Shown here: piece after piece, positions 33,788 through 42,381 of the stretch
Position numbering within the stretch: the first letter of the stretch is position 1
Layout of the letters: each line of letters begins with the position of its first letter
DNA from: Falsirhodobacter flavus
GTDB taxonomy: Bacteria > Pseudomonadota > Alphaproteobacteria > Rhodobacterales > Rhodobacteraceae
Direction: 5' to 3'
Assembly: GCA_029846755.1 (NCBI GenBank)
Contig: JARWBI010000014.1
Coordinates: 1 to 57,573, forward strand
DNA: 57,573 nt
The notes under the pieces: model-generated
Databases searched by the model: none
Told to the model about the DNA's origin: nothing
The model's input: only the letters and a program-made list of their open reading frames with translations
Made by a program: the position numbers and the translations under genes

Positions 33788-35220
33788 CCCTTGGCGCCTT
33801 CGCCGCGGGAATAGACGTCCTCGTAACGGATGATGTCGTCTTCGCCCAAGTAGCTGCCGGTCTGCACTTCGATCAGGACCATCGGCACCTTGCCGGGGTT
33901 CTCCATCCGGTGGATCGAGCCGAGCGGGACATAGATCGACTGGTTTTCCGTCACCAGCTTCACCGTTTCATCCACTGTGACCTTGGCGGTGCCCGACACG
34001 ACGATCCAGTGCTCGGCCCGGTGGACATGGCTTTGCAGGCTGAGTGCCGCGCCGGGGTGGACGACGATGCGTTTGACCTGAAAGCGGCTGTCCAGCGCCA
34101 GCGTTTCGAACCAGCCCCAGGGGCGGTGGTCGCGCGGGAACTCCTCGGCCTGTTTCGCGCCTTTCGTCTTCAGCGCGGCAACCGCCAGCTTGGCATCCTG
34201 CGCGCGCGAACGGTCGGCGATCAGAACCGCGTCGGGCGTCGCCACGGCGATGATGTCGCGCAGGCCGATGCCTACCAGTTCCAGCCCGTCGTTTTCCGAC
34301 CGCAGCAGCGTATCCTCGCAATCGATGCTGGTGACGGGCCCCGAGGTCGCGACCCCGGTCGCATCCGGTCCCATTTCCAGCCAGACCGCGTTCCAGCCCC
34401 CAAGATCCGACCAACCTTCCGAGAAAGGCACGACCGACAGGTTCGGTGCGCGTTCCATCACGGCGTAATCGACCGACACCTCGCGCGCGCGGCCCCATGC
34501 GGCGGGGTCCAGACGCAGGAAGCCGAGGTCGGCCTTGGCCTGCGTCAGCGATTGGGTCACCGGCTCGATCAGTTCGGGGGAATAGGCGCGGAAAGCCTCG
34601 ATGATGATGTCGGCGCGGAACAGGAAAATCCCGGCGTTCCAGAGGAAGTCGCCCGCCGCCAGCATGGCCTTGGCCTTTTCCTCGTCCGGCTTTTCGACGA
34701 AGCGTTGCAGCGGCACCGGGTCGCCCTCGGGCGTAACGCCGGCGCCGAGTTCCAGCCAGCCATAGCCGGTTTCCGCGCGATCGGGCGTGATGCCGAAGGT
34801 AACGATCTGCCCCGCCTCGGCCGCGGGGATGCCGCGCGCGACGGCGGTGCGGAAGGCGGCGGCATCGGGCACCGCGTGGTCAGAAGGCGCAACCAGGATC
34901 AGCGCCGCCGGATCGGTGGCGGCAAGGTGCAGGGCGGCGGCCAGAACGGCGGGCGCGGTGTTGCGGGGCGCGGGTTCGATCAGGATGGCGCCCGGGTCGA
35001 TCCCCACGGCGGCCAGCTGTTCGGTCACGATGAAGCGGAAATCCGATCCGGTGACGATGACAGGGGCGGCATATCCGGTCCCGCACAGCCGCCGCGCCGA
35101 GGCCTGGAACAGGCTTTCATCGCCGACGATCTGGGCGAACTGCTTGGGAAAGCTGCGGCGGGACAGCGGCCAGAGCCGAGTCCCCGATCCGCCACACAGA
35201 AGAACGGGAGTGATGGTCAT
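33784..35220 (-). CDS. manC: Mannose-1-phosphate guanylyltransferase/mannose-6-phosphate isomerase (ManC/AlgA type)
   Basis: A 478-residue bifunctional enzyme that makes GDP-mannose. The N-terminal nucleotidyltransferase has LLCGGSGTRLWPLSRRSFPKQF and FVEKPDEEKA. The C-terminal cupin isomerase has PWGWFETLALD and QSHVHRAEHWIVVSG with the metal-binding His residues. The length is normal for the fused family. It would supply GDP-mannose for mannosyl units and for the dehydrogenase at 13056. The next gene upstream on the same strand is the membrane glycosyltransferase 36 bases away. Confidence 0.94.
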   Translation of the reverse strand: MTITPVLLCGGSGTRLWPLSRRSFPKQFAQIVGDESLFQASARRLCGTGYAAPVIVTGSDFRFIVTEQLAAVGIDPGAILIEPAPRNTAPAVLAAALHLAATDPAALILVAPSDHAVPDAAAFRTAVARGIPAAEAGQIVTFGITPDRAETGYGWLELGAGVTPEGDPVPLQRFVEKPDEEKAKAMLAAGDFLWNAGIFLFRADIIIEAFRAYSPELIEPVTQSLTQAKADLGFLRLDPAAWGRAREVSVDYAVMERAPNLSVVPFSEGWSDLGGWNAVWLEMGPDATGVATSGPVTSIDCEDTLLRSENDGLELVGIGLRDIIAVATPDAVLIADRSRAQDAKLAVAALKTKGAKQAEEFPRDHRPWGWFETLALDSRFQVKRIVVHPGAALSLQSHVHRAEHWIVVSGTAKVTVDETVKLVTENQSIYVPLGSIHRMENPGKVPMVLIEVQTGSYLGEDDIIRYEDVYSRGEGAKG

Positions 35221-35256
35221 GATATCCTGCGCCTTGAACTCGGTCTGTCGAATAAT

Positions 35257-36858
35257 TCACGGTCGGGGGGCAAAGGCCAGCGTCTCCTTGTCCAACCGTG
35301 TGAAATAATTAAGATTTGGGTGATAATCCGCCGTTCCGACAGCAATATGACGATCGTAGCCCGCAGCCTCTATCATGGCCATCACCTGGGCGTGGTTCTT
35401 CATCCCGTTGCCCAGCATCACCCAGAAGGACGGCGTCCCTGACAGCGATGCAAGCAGATCGGCCATTTCCGCCTCGGTCGGGTCATGCGTGGTGGTGGCG
35501 GGAACGCGGGTGAAATCGGGCGCTCCGCGCGGAAAGGCACGCACGTCCGCCTTGCCGGAATAATAGGTAACGGGCAGGATGAAATGGCCGGGCATGACCA
35601 GAACCGGCGCATCCGCATCCGGGCTTTCGGCAATGGCCGCCGCCATCTGCCGGTAATCGGCATAATTGTTCAGCCGCACCGTATGCAGCAGGAATCCTGC
35701 ACCCAGATAGCCGAGGAAGGCCAGCCCCGCCACGGCGTGCATCCGCCGGGGCAGGCACCACGGCAACCCCGCCAGCAGCAGCAGCAGCGGCGGCTGCGCA
35801 AAGATCAGCGTGCGCGGCAGCAGCACCGGCTGCACCAGATAGGTCAGCGCGACCATTGCCAGCCAATGCCCCGCCATAAGCGCGACGATCAGCCCAAGGA
35901 TCGCCCCCGACCGCGTCGCCCGCCAGAAACCGACCGCACCGCCGATGACCAGCAGCACCATGAGGACCGCCTCGGCCTTCAGGGGCAGGGCCATCACCTT
36001 CTGGGAATAGACCTGCACGGTGATCTGCAAAAGCTGCCACGCCTTTGGGGCCTGAAGCCAAAAATCCGCCATGTCCCGCCCGCCAAGGCCAAGCACGAAA
36101 CGGAAGTTCGGAAGGTAAAGCAGAAGCGCCAGCGCCGCCGTCGCCATCAGCTTGGCAAAGGCCGCGCCGCTGCGGTCGCGGATGGCCCACCAGCCCAGAA
36201 GATAAAGACCCGCGATCAGCGTCGGGATCGCCCCGGTCACATGCATCCACGGGGCAAGCGCCATTCCGAAGGCGATTGCGACAAGGCCCAGCAGCGTGGG
36301 GCGTTCGCCGGTCGCGAAATCTCGCCATGGGCGGCGCAGCGCATCCGGATTGCGCAGCACCTGCACGGCCCCCGCCAGCATCAGCGCAACGGCAAGTGCG
36401 GCGAAGCTATAGGGCCGCGCTTCCATCGCGTAATGGATCTGGAACTGCCACAGCGCGCAGATGCCCCCCGCCATGACGCCAAGGGCAGGGCTGCGTGCCA
36501 GGCGCCCCGCAATGGCCAGCAGCAGGATGGACGCGATCCCCACCAGCGCCGAGGGCAGGCGCAGCGCCACCTCGCTCGTGCCGGCAACCTGCGTCCAGAC
36601 CTTCATCAGCGAATAATAGAGCGGGGGGAACGTCTCGACCCCGGCCATGCTGCGCCACAGGAATTCCCAGCTCTGTTCCGTGAACCAGAGGGTATAAGCC
36701 TCGTCCAGCCAGATCGGATCCTGCCCGATGGTGACCAGCCGGAACAATGCCCCCGCCGCCAATACCCCCGCCAAGGCCAGACCCCAGATACCGGGAAACA
36801 ACGCGCGGCCTTTCGAGGCGGCAGGGGAGGACGTCGGCAGAATGGAATAAGGCGTCAA
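35257..36858 (-). CDS. GT39/ArnT-like membrane glycosyltransferase
   Basis: A protein of about 533 residues with 10-12 membrane helices and a soluble C-terminal domain. This is the layout of polyprenyl-phosphate-dependent GT-C transferases (PMT/ArnT/GT39 type). The first periplasmic loop has the acidic motif DPIWLDEAYTLWF, followed by FPPLYYSLMKVW and LRLPSALVGI. TTG 36858 with CGGAG upstream is the likely start, because no ATG is nearby. It adds a lipid-carried sugar on the periplasmic side. The GT2-GtrA protein at 37245, transcribed divergently, could make or flip that lipid-sugar. Confidence 0.82.
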   Translation of the reverse strand: MTPYSILPTSSPAASKGRALFPGIWGLALAGVLAAGALFRLVTIGQDPIWLDEAYTLWFTEQSWEFLWRSMAGVETFPPLYYSLMKVWTQVAGTSEVALRLPSALVGIASILLLAIAGRLARSPALGVMAGGICALWQFQIHYAMEARPYSFAALAVALMLAGAVQVLRNPDALRRPWRDFATGERPTLLGLVAIAFGMALAPWMHVTGAIPTLIAGLYLLGWWAIRDRSGAAFAKLMATAALALLLYLPNFRFVLGLGGRDMADFWLQAPKAWQLLQITVQVYSQKVMALPLKAEAVLMVLLVIGGAVGFWRATRSGAILGLIVALMAGHWLAMVALTYLVQPVLLPRTLIFAQPPLLLLLAGLPWCLPRRMHAVAGLAFLGYLGAGFLLHTVRLNNYADYRQMAAAIAESPDADAPVLVMPGHFILPVTYYSGKADVRAFPRGAPDFTRVPATTTHDPTEAEMADLLASLSGTPSFWVMLGNGMKNHAQVMAMIEAAGYDRHIAVGTADYHPNLNYFTRLDKETLAFAPRP

Positions 36859-37244
36859 CGGGATGACTCCGACAGGAAACGGATTTGACCTATAATCTGC
36901 ATCCTTGGGGCGGCATTTTTGTGCAACCGCAGAGATAAATTTTCTGCCCGTGCAGCCCTGATGCGTGAAACTACATGCCGGCGATCCTGCCACCGACTTT
37001 TTTGCGATGCAAAGGGTTTTGGCATGCCGCCATTGGAGTCGATAAATCCTAACGCGCAAAAGTGTTTATGTTGACAACTCCGCCTAGCTTTCAACATCAT
37101 CGGCCCCGTAAGACGTTTTCATACCGTAACAAGTTACCTGATCCGGAAATTTAGCTGCGATGCGGCATGGATACACGGATTGCGTGCTATTTAAGTGTCG
37201 TTTTCGCGTGATTCGTCGCGTGAATCCTTTGAACCGGAGGCCTG
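36859..37244. promoter_or_regulatory. Divergent intergenic region
   Basis: About 385 bases of mixed composition separate the GT39-like gene from the GT2-GtrA gene. TTGACA occurs at 37071-37076 as a possible -35 box, but I see no matching -10 box. CGGAGG before 37245 is the ribosome site of the downstream gene. No gene is evident. Confidence 0.35.
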
Positions 37245-38426
37245 ATGAACGATTCGCGCCCGATTCCGACCGAATATATGCAAGTATCCGTTGTCGTTCC
37301 TACCTATAACGAGCGGAATAATATCGCAATTCTACTTAAGCGTGTGTCCGATGCTTTGGTCGGAATGAATTGGGAAATCATTTTCGTCGATGACGCCTCG
37401 CCCGATGGCACGGCAGATATCGTGCGGGCGCTGGCCCGTCAGGATCAAAGGGTTCGCCTCATTTCACGGCATAACCGCCGGGGGCTTTCCTCGGCCGTGG
37501 TCGAAGGGGCGCTGGCTGCATCCGCCGATATCGTCGCCGTCATGGATGGCGATCTGCAACATGACGAAGGCGTCCTGCCCGAAATGTATCGCACCGTGGC
37601 AAGCGGAAAGGCCGAAATCGCCTCGGCCAGCCGCTTCCTGCAAGAGGATGGGGCGGCGGGCCTGTCTTCGGCCACACGGCTGAAGATGTCCAATGGCGGG
37701 ATCAGGCTGGCCAATGCCGCCTTCGGGCTGGATTTGACCGATCCGCTGACTGGGTTTTTCGTGATCCGCCGCGACGTTCTTGTTCGCGCGTTGCCTGATC
37801 TTTCCGAGCAAGGCTTCAAAATCCTGCTTGATCTCATCACCTCGGCCAAGCCGCGACCGCGCGTTGCCGAACTTCCTTTTCGGTTTCGCGAACGCGAGCA
37901 TGGGGAATCCAAGCTCGACAACAAGGTGATGTATGACTTCTTCCTCTTTTTCCTTGAGAAGAAGATCGGTCATTTCTTGCGGCTGCCTGCAAGATTCCTG
38001 TCATTCGGGATCATCAATACCATCGGCATCCTTCTGCACCTGCTGATATTGGAAGCGGGATTGGCATGGTTCGGGCTCAGCTTTGCCGTCGCGCAACTTT
38101 TGGCTACGATGCTGGCCATGGCTTTCAACTACTCCGTGAATAATCTTGTTACCTATAACGACCGACAGCTGAAGGGCGCGGATTTTTACACAGGCTTCGT
38201 CATCTTCGCGCTTCTTTGTTCCGTCGGGGTGGTCGCCAATGTCGGAATCGCAACTGTGCTGCATGTGCAATATGCCGATATCGCACATGAATTGCCGGCG
38301 CTGGCCGGGGCCATGATTACCGCGGTGTGGAATTACGCCGCCACCAAACTTTTCGTCTGGGGCAAGCGTCGCCGCCCCGTGCCGCAGCCGGTCCCGGAAG
38401 GGGCATCGCAAGGCGGGCATGTCTGA
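37245..38426 (+). CDS. GT2 polyprenyl-phosphate mannosyl/glucosyltransferase fused to a GtrA domain
   Basis: A 393-residue protein. Residues 10-240 are a dolichol-phosphate mannose synthase-like GT2 (VSVVVPTYNERNNIAILL, VDDASPDGT, VMDGDLQHDE, DPLTGFFVIRRDV, REREHGESKL). Residues about 250-380 form a GtrA-like four-helix membrane domain with FNYSVNNLVTYN and AAWNY-type turns. It would make a polyprenyl-phosphate sugar and help flip it to the periplasm. The GT39-like transferase next door is a likely user. CGGAGG precedes the ATG. Confidence 0.9.
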   Translation: MNDSRPIPTEYMQVSVVVPTYNERNNIAILLKRVSDALVGMNWEIIFVDDASPDGTADIVRALARQDQRVRLISRHNRRGLSSAVVEGALAASADIVAVMDGDLQHDEGVLPEMYRTVASGKAEIASASRFLQEDGAAGLSSATRLKMSNGGIRLANAAFGLDLTDPLTGFFVIRRDVLVRALPDLSEQGFKILLDLITSAKPRPRVAELPFRFREREHGESKLDNKVMYDFFLFFLEKKIGHFLRLPARFLSFGIINTIGILLHLLILEAGLAWFGLSFAVAQLLATMLAMAFNYSVNNLVTYNDRQLKGADFYTGFVIFALLCSVGVVANVGIATVLHVQYADIAHELPALAGAMITAVWNYAATKLFVWGKRRRPVPQPVPEGASQGGHV

Positions 38427-38446
38427 TTTTTCATGAGGGATTCAGT

Positions 38447-38863
38447 ATGAGCAATATCGACACCCCCGCTGCGGGTCTTCCGCCGCGCTATCACCACCTG
38501 CTGCGCTATCTGCTGATCGGGGGCATGGCGAGCGCGATCGACGTGCTGCTGTTCATGCTGCTGTTCAACGTCTTCGGCACATCGACCCTGCTGGCGCATT
38601 CGGTCTCGGTCCCGGTGTCCGTTCTGGTCAGCTTCTTTGTGAACGCGCGGCACAACTTCCGCACCGACGACCACATGGCGCTGCGGCTGCTGTCCTTCGT
38701 CACGGTCTGCGCGCTGGGCTATCTGGTGGGCTTCGGCGTCATCAATGCCGCAACGCAGATGGGCCTTGGTGCGAATGTCGGCAAGATCCTGTCGCTGCCC
38801 GCCGTCTTCGTCGTGCAGTTCGTCCTCAATTCCCGCATCACGTTCCGGAAGGCCGCCGCATGA
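38447..38863 (+). CDS. GtrA family membrane protein
   Basis: A 138-residue protein with four membrane helices. ATG 38447 with GAGGGA upstream gives the standard length. The family pattern is LLRYLLIGGMASAIDVLLFM, then FFVNARHNFRT, and VQFVLNSRITFR near the end. GtrA proteins move lipid-linked sugars across the inner membrane. Here it stands between a GT2 that already has a GtrA domain and an FAD oxidoreductase, with which it overlaps by ATGA. Having both a fused and a free GtrA suggests two lipid-sugar carriers or a hetero-complex. Confidence 0.88.
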   Translation: MSNIDTPAAGLPPRYHHLLRYLLIGGMASAIDVLLFMLLFNVFGTSTLLAHSVSVPVSVLVSFFVNARHNFRTDDHMALRLLSFVTVCALGYLVGFGVINAATQMGLGANVGKILSLPAVFVVQFVLNSRITFRKAAA

Positions 38864-40227
38864 CCCATGTTGCCATCATCGGGGGCGGCCTGACCGGGCT
38901 GACCACCGCCTATCGTCTGGTTCAAGCTGGGGTGAAGGTCACGATCTTCGAAGGGTCGGACCGTCTGGGGGGCCTGGCCGCGGGCTGCGATCTGGCGGGC
39001 CACCATGTCGAACAGGCCTACCACTTCCTTTACAAGACCGACGAATACATCCTCGCGCTGGCGGACGAGCTGAAGTTCCGCGACAAGCTGACCTATCACA
39101 AATCGTCCGTCTCGACCTATTACGGCGACAAGCTTTACCCGATGGAGACGCCGCTGGACCTGATCCGGTTCACGCCGCTGTCCTTCGTCAACCGCATCCG
39201 CGCCGGGCTGTCGGTGCTGTATCTGCAAAAGGTCAAGGACTGGCGCCCGCTGAGCCGCACCACCGCGCTGGACTGGCTGCGCAAGAATGCAGGCAAGCAG
39301 GTCACGGACGTCATCTGGGAGCCGCTTCTGCGCGGCAAGTTCGATCGTTACTATGACAAGATCACCATGTCCTGGCTGTGGGGCCGCGTGCTGCAACGCG
39401 TGGACAGCCGCGACAAGGAACTGGGCGGCGAAGCCTTGGGCTATTTCGAGGGCGGCTTCCGTGTCGTGATCGACAGCCTTGTGGAGCCGGTCCGCGCGGC
39501 GGGCACCGACATCCGCCTGAACGCGCGCGTGACGAAGCTGCGCCATGACGGCGCGCGCGTGGTCGTGACCACCGACGCGGGCGAGGAGCGGTTCGACCGC
39601 GTGCTGGCCACCGTGCCCAGCCATGTGCTGGCCAGGATGATCCCGGATTACCGGGCCGCTGCACCGGACTATTTCCGCAAGATCGAAAGCATCGACTATC
39701 TGGATGCCGCAGTTCTGGCCTTTGCGACGCCGCAGAAGTTCACGCCCTATTACTGGCACAACGTGAACACGCCCAAAGCGCCCTTCGTGGTGTTCCTCAG
39801 CCTGACGAACCTTGTGGGATCGGAACGGTTCGGCGGCAAGAACATCTACTACATCGGCGACTACATCCCGGCGGAGCATGAATACATGCACATGCCCGAA
39901 GCCGATCTGAAGGCGCGCTGGTATGCCGAACTCAAGAAGATGTTCCCCGACTTCGACCCCTCGCTGGTAATGGATGACGAGCTGACGCGGATGAAGAACG
40001 CCCAGCACATCGTCGATATCGGCTTCGAGGAGGAGAAGTTGGTCCCCCACCAGACCCCGTGCCCGGGTGTGATGATGTGCAACTTCTCGCAGATCTATCC
40101 GATGGACCGCGGCACGAACTATGCCATTCGCGACGGCAACCGGATGGCGGAAATGCTGCTGAAGGATCTGGAGACCGGGACCGCGAAGGAAGGGGCGCAC
40201 CTGCGCCTTGTCCAGCCCGCAGCCTGA
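38860..40227 (+). CDS. FAD-dependent amine-oxidase-like oxidoreductase
   Basis: A 455-residue flavoprotein. The FAD-binding Rossmann motif VAIIGGGLTGLTTAYRLVQAG is at residue 4. GSDRLGGLAAG follows, and the C-terminal MDRGTNYAIRDGNRMAEMLL completes the dinucleotide fold. It resembles protoporphyrinogen-oxidase or phytoene-desaturase-like enzymes and the UDP-galactopyranose-mutase superfamily, often seen in polysaccharide clusters. It starts in the stop of the GtrA gene. It may oxidise or isomerise a lipid-linked sugar, but the substrate cannot be told from the sequence. Confidence 0.78.
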   Translation: MTHVAIIGGGLTGLTTAYRLVQAGVKVTIFEGSDRLGGLAAGCDLAGHHVEQAYHFLYKTDEYILALADELKFRDKLTYHKSSVSTYYGDKLYPMETPLDLIRFTPLSFVNRIRAGLSVLYLQKVKDWRPLSRTTALDWLRKNAGKQVTDVIWEPLLRGKFDRYYDKITMSWLWGRVLQRVDSRDKELGGEALGYFEGGFRVVIDSLVEPVRAAGTDIRLNARVTKLRHDGARVVVTTDAGEERFDRVLATVPSHVLARMIPDYRAAAPDYFRKIESIDYLDAAVLAFATPQKFTPYYWHNVNTPKAPFVVFLSLTNLVGSERFGGKNIYYIGDYIPAEHEYMHMPEADLKARWYAELKKMFPDFDPSLVMDDELTRMKNAQHIVDIGFEEEKLVPHQTPCPGVMMCNFSQIYPMDRGTNYAIRDGNRMAEMLLKDLETGTAKEGAHLRLVQPAA

Positions 40228-40490
40228 CCGCCCTGCGATTCCGGGGCGGGGTCCTGCCATCCGGTTTCAGCAGGGGCGACAGGGCGAAAAGCGCATTCCG
40301 GCTGCCTCGGTGGCCGGAAATGTTCTATGTAATTGATAATCCAGAAAGATACAATTCCATCGCCTTTTTACAGGGCAAAGGAGATGCGTTTCAATTTTGC
40401 AGAATGAAAAGAAAATCCTGCATTATCCGCATTTCAAAGTTAATCGTGGACAGGATTTAGGATTCGCCTGACACTACCAGAAGTTTTGTA
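40228..40490. other. AT-rich intergenic gap
   Basis: About 260 bases separate the FAD oxidoreductase from the next GT2. A weak CCGCCC/GGGCGG hairpin follows the upstream stop. The second half is AT-rich and probably contains the GT2 promoter. No gene was seen. Confidence 0.4.
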
Positions 40491-41549
40491 GTGAGTGCGC
40501 TTGTAGCCATGTATGTTCCGCTTGATATTTCTGGCGCCGTCGATGCCAATTCGGCAACGGAAAACAATCCAAAGTTTCACCTCAATAATAAAATCAACCA
40601 AAGCGATAGTCGCACTATTTCCGTGACCGTCGTTTTCGCCACGCATAACGGGGGATGGAAACTCCGCCGGATGCTGGAGGCGTTGACAGCCTCGACCCTG
40701 AACCGCAAGTTTTGGAAAATCGTCGCGGTCGACAACAACAGCACCGACGACACCCCCGCCATCCTGCGCGAATACCAGTCCCGCCTGCCGCTGGAGGTCC
40801 TGTCGGAGCCGCGCCCGGGCAAGGGCCACGCCCTGAACACCGCCTTCCGCCACATCGAGGGCGATCTGGTCGTCATCACCGATGACGATGTCATCCCCGA
40901 ACCCGACTGGCTGGAGCAATATCTGAAGCTGGCCGAGCAAAATCCCGATTACGACATGTTCAGCGGCCTGATCGAGCCGGAATGGGAAAAGCAGCCCGAA
41001 AGCTGGATTCTGGACTGGGTCGATCTTGCCCCGATCTATGCGCTGAACGGCAACATGGCGCCCGGGCCCATCTCGGCGCGGCATATCTTCGGGCCGAATT
41101 CGGCCTTCCGCACGCGCATCCTGCCCGCGACCTATACGGTCGAAACGCTGGATGTCGGGCCGGACGCAAAACGCCGTCAATACGCGATGGGCGGCGATAC
41201 GGCTTTTGCGATGAACCTTGAAACGCAGGGACACAAGGCGCTCCATTCCCGCGCGCCTGCCGTAAGGCACATCATTCCCAAGGCCTATGTCGACAAAGGC
41301 TGGATCCTGAAAAGGGCAGAGCGTTTCGGGAAAGGCGCGGTCCATTTCTATCCCCGCCGATATGCGTCGAAACCGCAAATCCTCGGGATTCCGGCATCTC
41401 TCATCCTGCGCCTGTCCGCATCTTTCATCGCCGCGTCCGGCGCATCCATATTGCCCAAAAGCCGAAAGGCATGGGACATCCTGTGGACCTACCGGATGCG
41501 AAAAGGTGCGGTCGAGGAGCTTTATCGAAAGGCGCGGGCTGTCCGGTAA
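40491..41549 (+). CDS. Glycosyltransferase family 2
   Basis: A 352-residue GT2. After a 40-residue N-terminal stretch come VTVVFATHNGGWKLRRMLEA, VDNNSTDDTP, GKGHALNTAF and the metal-binding TDDDVIPE. The middle includes FGPNSAFRTRIL and MGGDTAFAMNLE. The start is uncertain: GTG 40491 or ATG 40509. Neither has a strong ribosome site. It converges on the GT2 of the NOS operon with only seven bases between the stops. Donor unknown. Confidence 0.85.
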   Translation: MSALVAMYVPLDISGAVDANSATENNPKFHLNNKINQSDSRTISVTVVFATHNGGWKLRRMLEALTASTLNRKFWKIVAVDNNSTDDTPAILREYQSRLPLEVLSEPRPGKGHALNTAFRHIEGDLVVITDDDVIPEPDWLEQYLKLAEQNPDYDMFSGLIEPEWEKQPESWILDWVDLAPIYALNGNMAPGPISARHIFGPNSAFRTRILPATYTVETLDVGPDAKRRQYAMGGDTAFAMNLETQGHKALHSRAPAVRHIIPKAYVDKGWILKRAERFGKGAVHFYPRRYASKPQILGIPASLILRLSASFIAASGASILPKSRKAWDILWTYRMRKGAVEELYRKARAVR

Positions 41550-41556
41550 AGCGGTA

Positions 41557-42381
41557 TCAGCGGAAAGATCTGTCCGTAAACCAGCCTTGCTGTGCCCGCC
41601 GGCTCAGCGGTTCGGCCAAGAGACGCACCAGCACGAAAGCCGCCGCGCCCCAGACCGAACGGGGCGAGGCGAGCATCGCCAGAAGGCGCGCTTTTTGCCC
41701 GCCCTGACGCGGAACGGCTAACCCCATCCTCGCAAGCTCGCGCTCCCCCCTACGCCAGCGGCTCCGAACGCGAACCCATCCGAAGAACGTCCGGGGTATC
41801 GCGGTCTCGATGCTTGTCTCGTGAACGATGCGGCGGCGATTGGCGGGGGTCTTGGCCTCCATGAAGATATCGTCACCCAGGATATCGGGGAACGATTGCC
41901 AGCGTGACCGCCCCGTGCGGCTCAACCCGACAAGATGGTGAAAGGCGGCCTCTTGCGCATGGGGAAGGGCAAGCCAGACCCGCGCGATCGCTTGGGAACA
42001 CCCCGTGGCCCGCGCCATGTCGAAACGGATGCGCGGCGCCACAAGATCCGCATCGCCCAGCGCCGCCGCCAGAACCTCGAAACAGCCGGCAGGCACGCGC
42101 ACATCCGCATCGAGGTAGAACCGGGGAAAAACCGAACAAAGCCCATCGCCAAGATTGAGCGCCGCCGTCTTGGACGCCGCCGCCACCTCCTCCACCCGCG
42201 CGACCCTGCCGCGGCCAGCCAATGCCGTACGCAGGATCTCCGCGCTCGCATCGCGGCAGCCATTGCATATGAAGACAAGCTCCGCATCGCCATCCGCCGC
42301 ATCCAGAAGCGAAGGCAGCGTCTGCGGCAGAACCCCGGCTTCGTTATGCACGGGCACGACGATGCTGTAAGGCGCTACCAT
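41557..42381 (-). CDS. Glycosyltransferase family 2, last gene of the NOS operon
   Basis: A 274-residue GT2 that starts at ATG 42381, seven bases inside the end of the nitric oxide synthase gene. Motifs are YSIVVPVHNEAGVLPQTLPS, the DADVRVP metal site, DILGDDIFMEA and a basic C-terminal half (WVRVRSRWRRGERELARMG). The overlap with NOS means the two are translated together. A glycosyltransferase coupled to NOS suggests that the product of the operon is a glycosylated small molecule or a modified sugar, but that is inference. Confidence 0.85.
   Translation of the reverse strand: MVAPYSIVVPVHNEAGVLPQTLPSLLDAADGDAELVFICNGCRDASAEILRTALAGRGRVARVEEVAAASKTAALNLGDGLCSVFPRFYLDADVRVPAGCFEVLAAALGDADLVAPRIRFDMARATGCSQAIARVWLALPHAQEAAFHHLVGLSRTGRSRWQSFPDILGDDIFMEAKTPANRRRIVHETSIETAIPRTFFGWVRVRSRWRRGERELARMGLAVPRQGGQKARLLAMLASPRSVWGAAAFVLVRLLAEPLSRRAQQGWFTDRSFR

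Noticed and set aside
33055-35442. A 795-codon plus-strand frame through the rhomboid and opposite manC
   Set aside because: It crosses a strong terminator and two well-defined genes in other frames.
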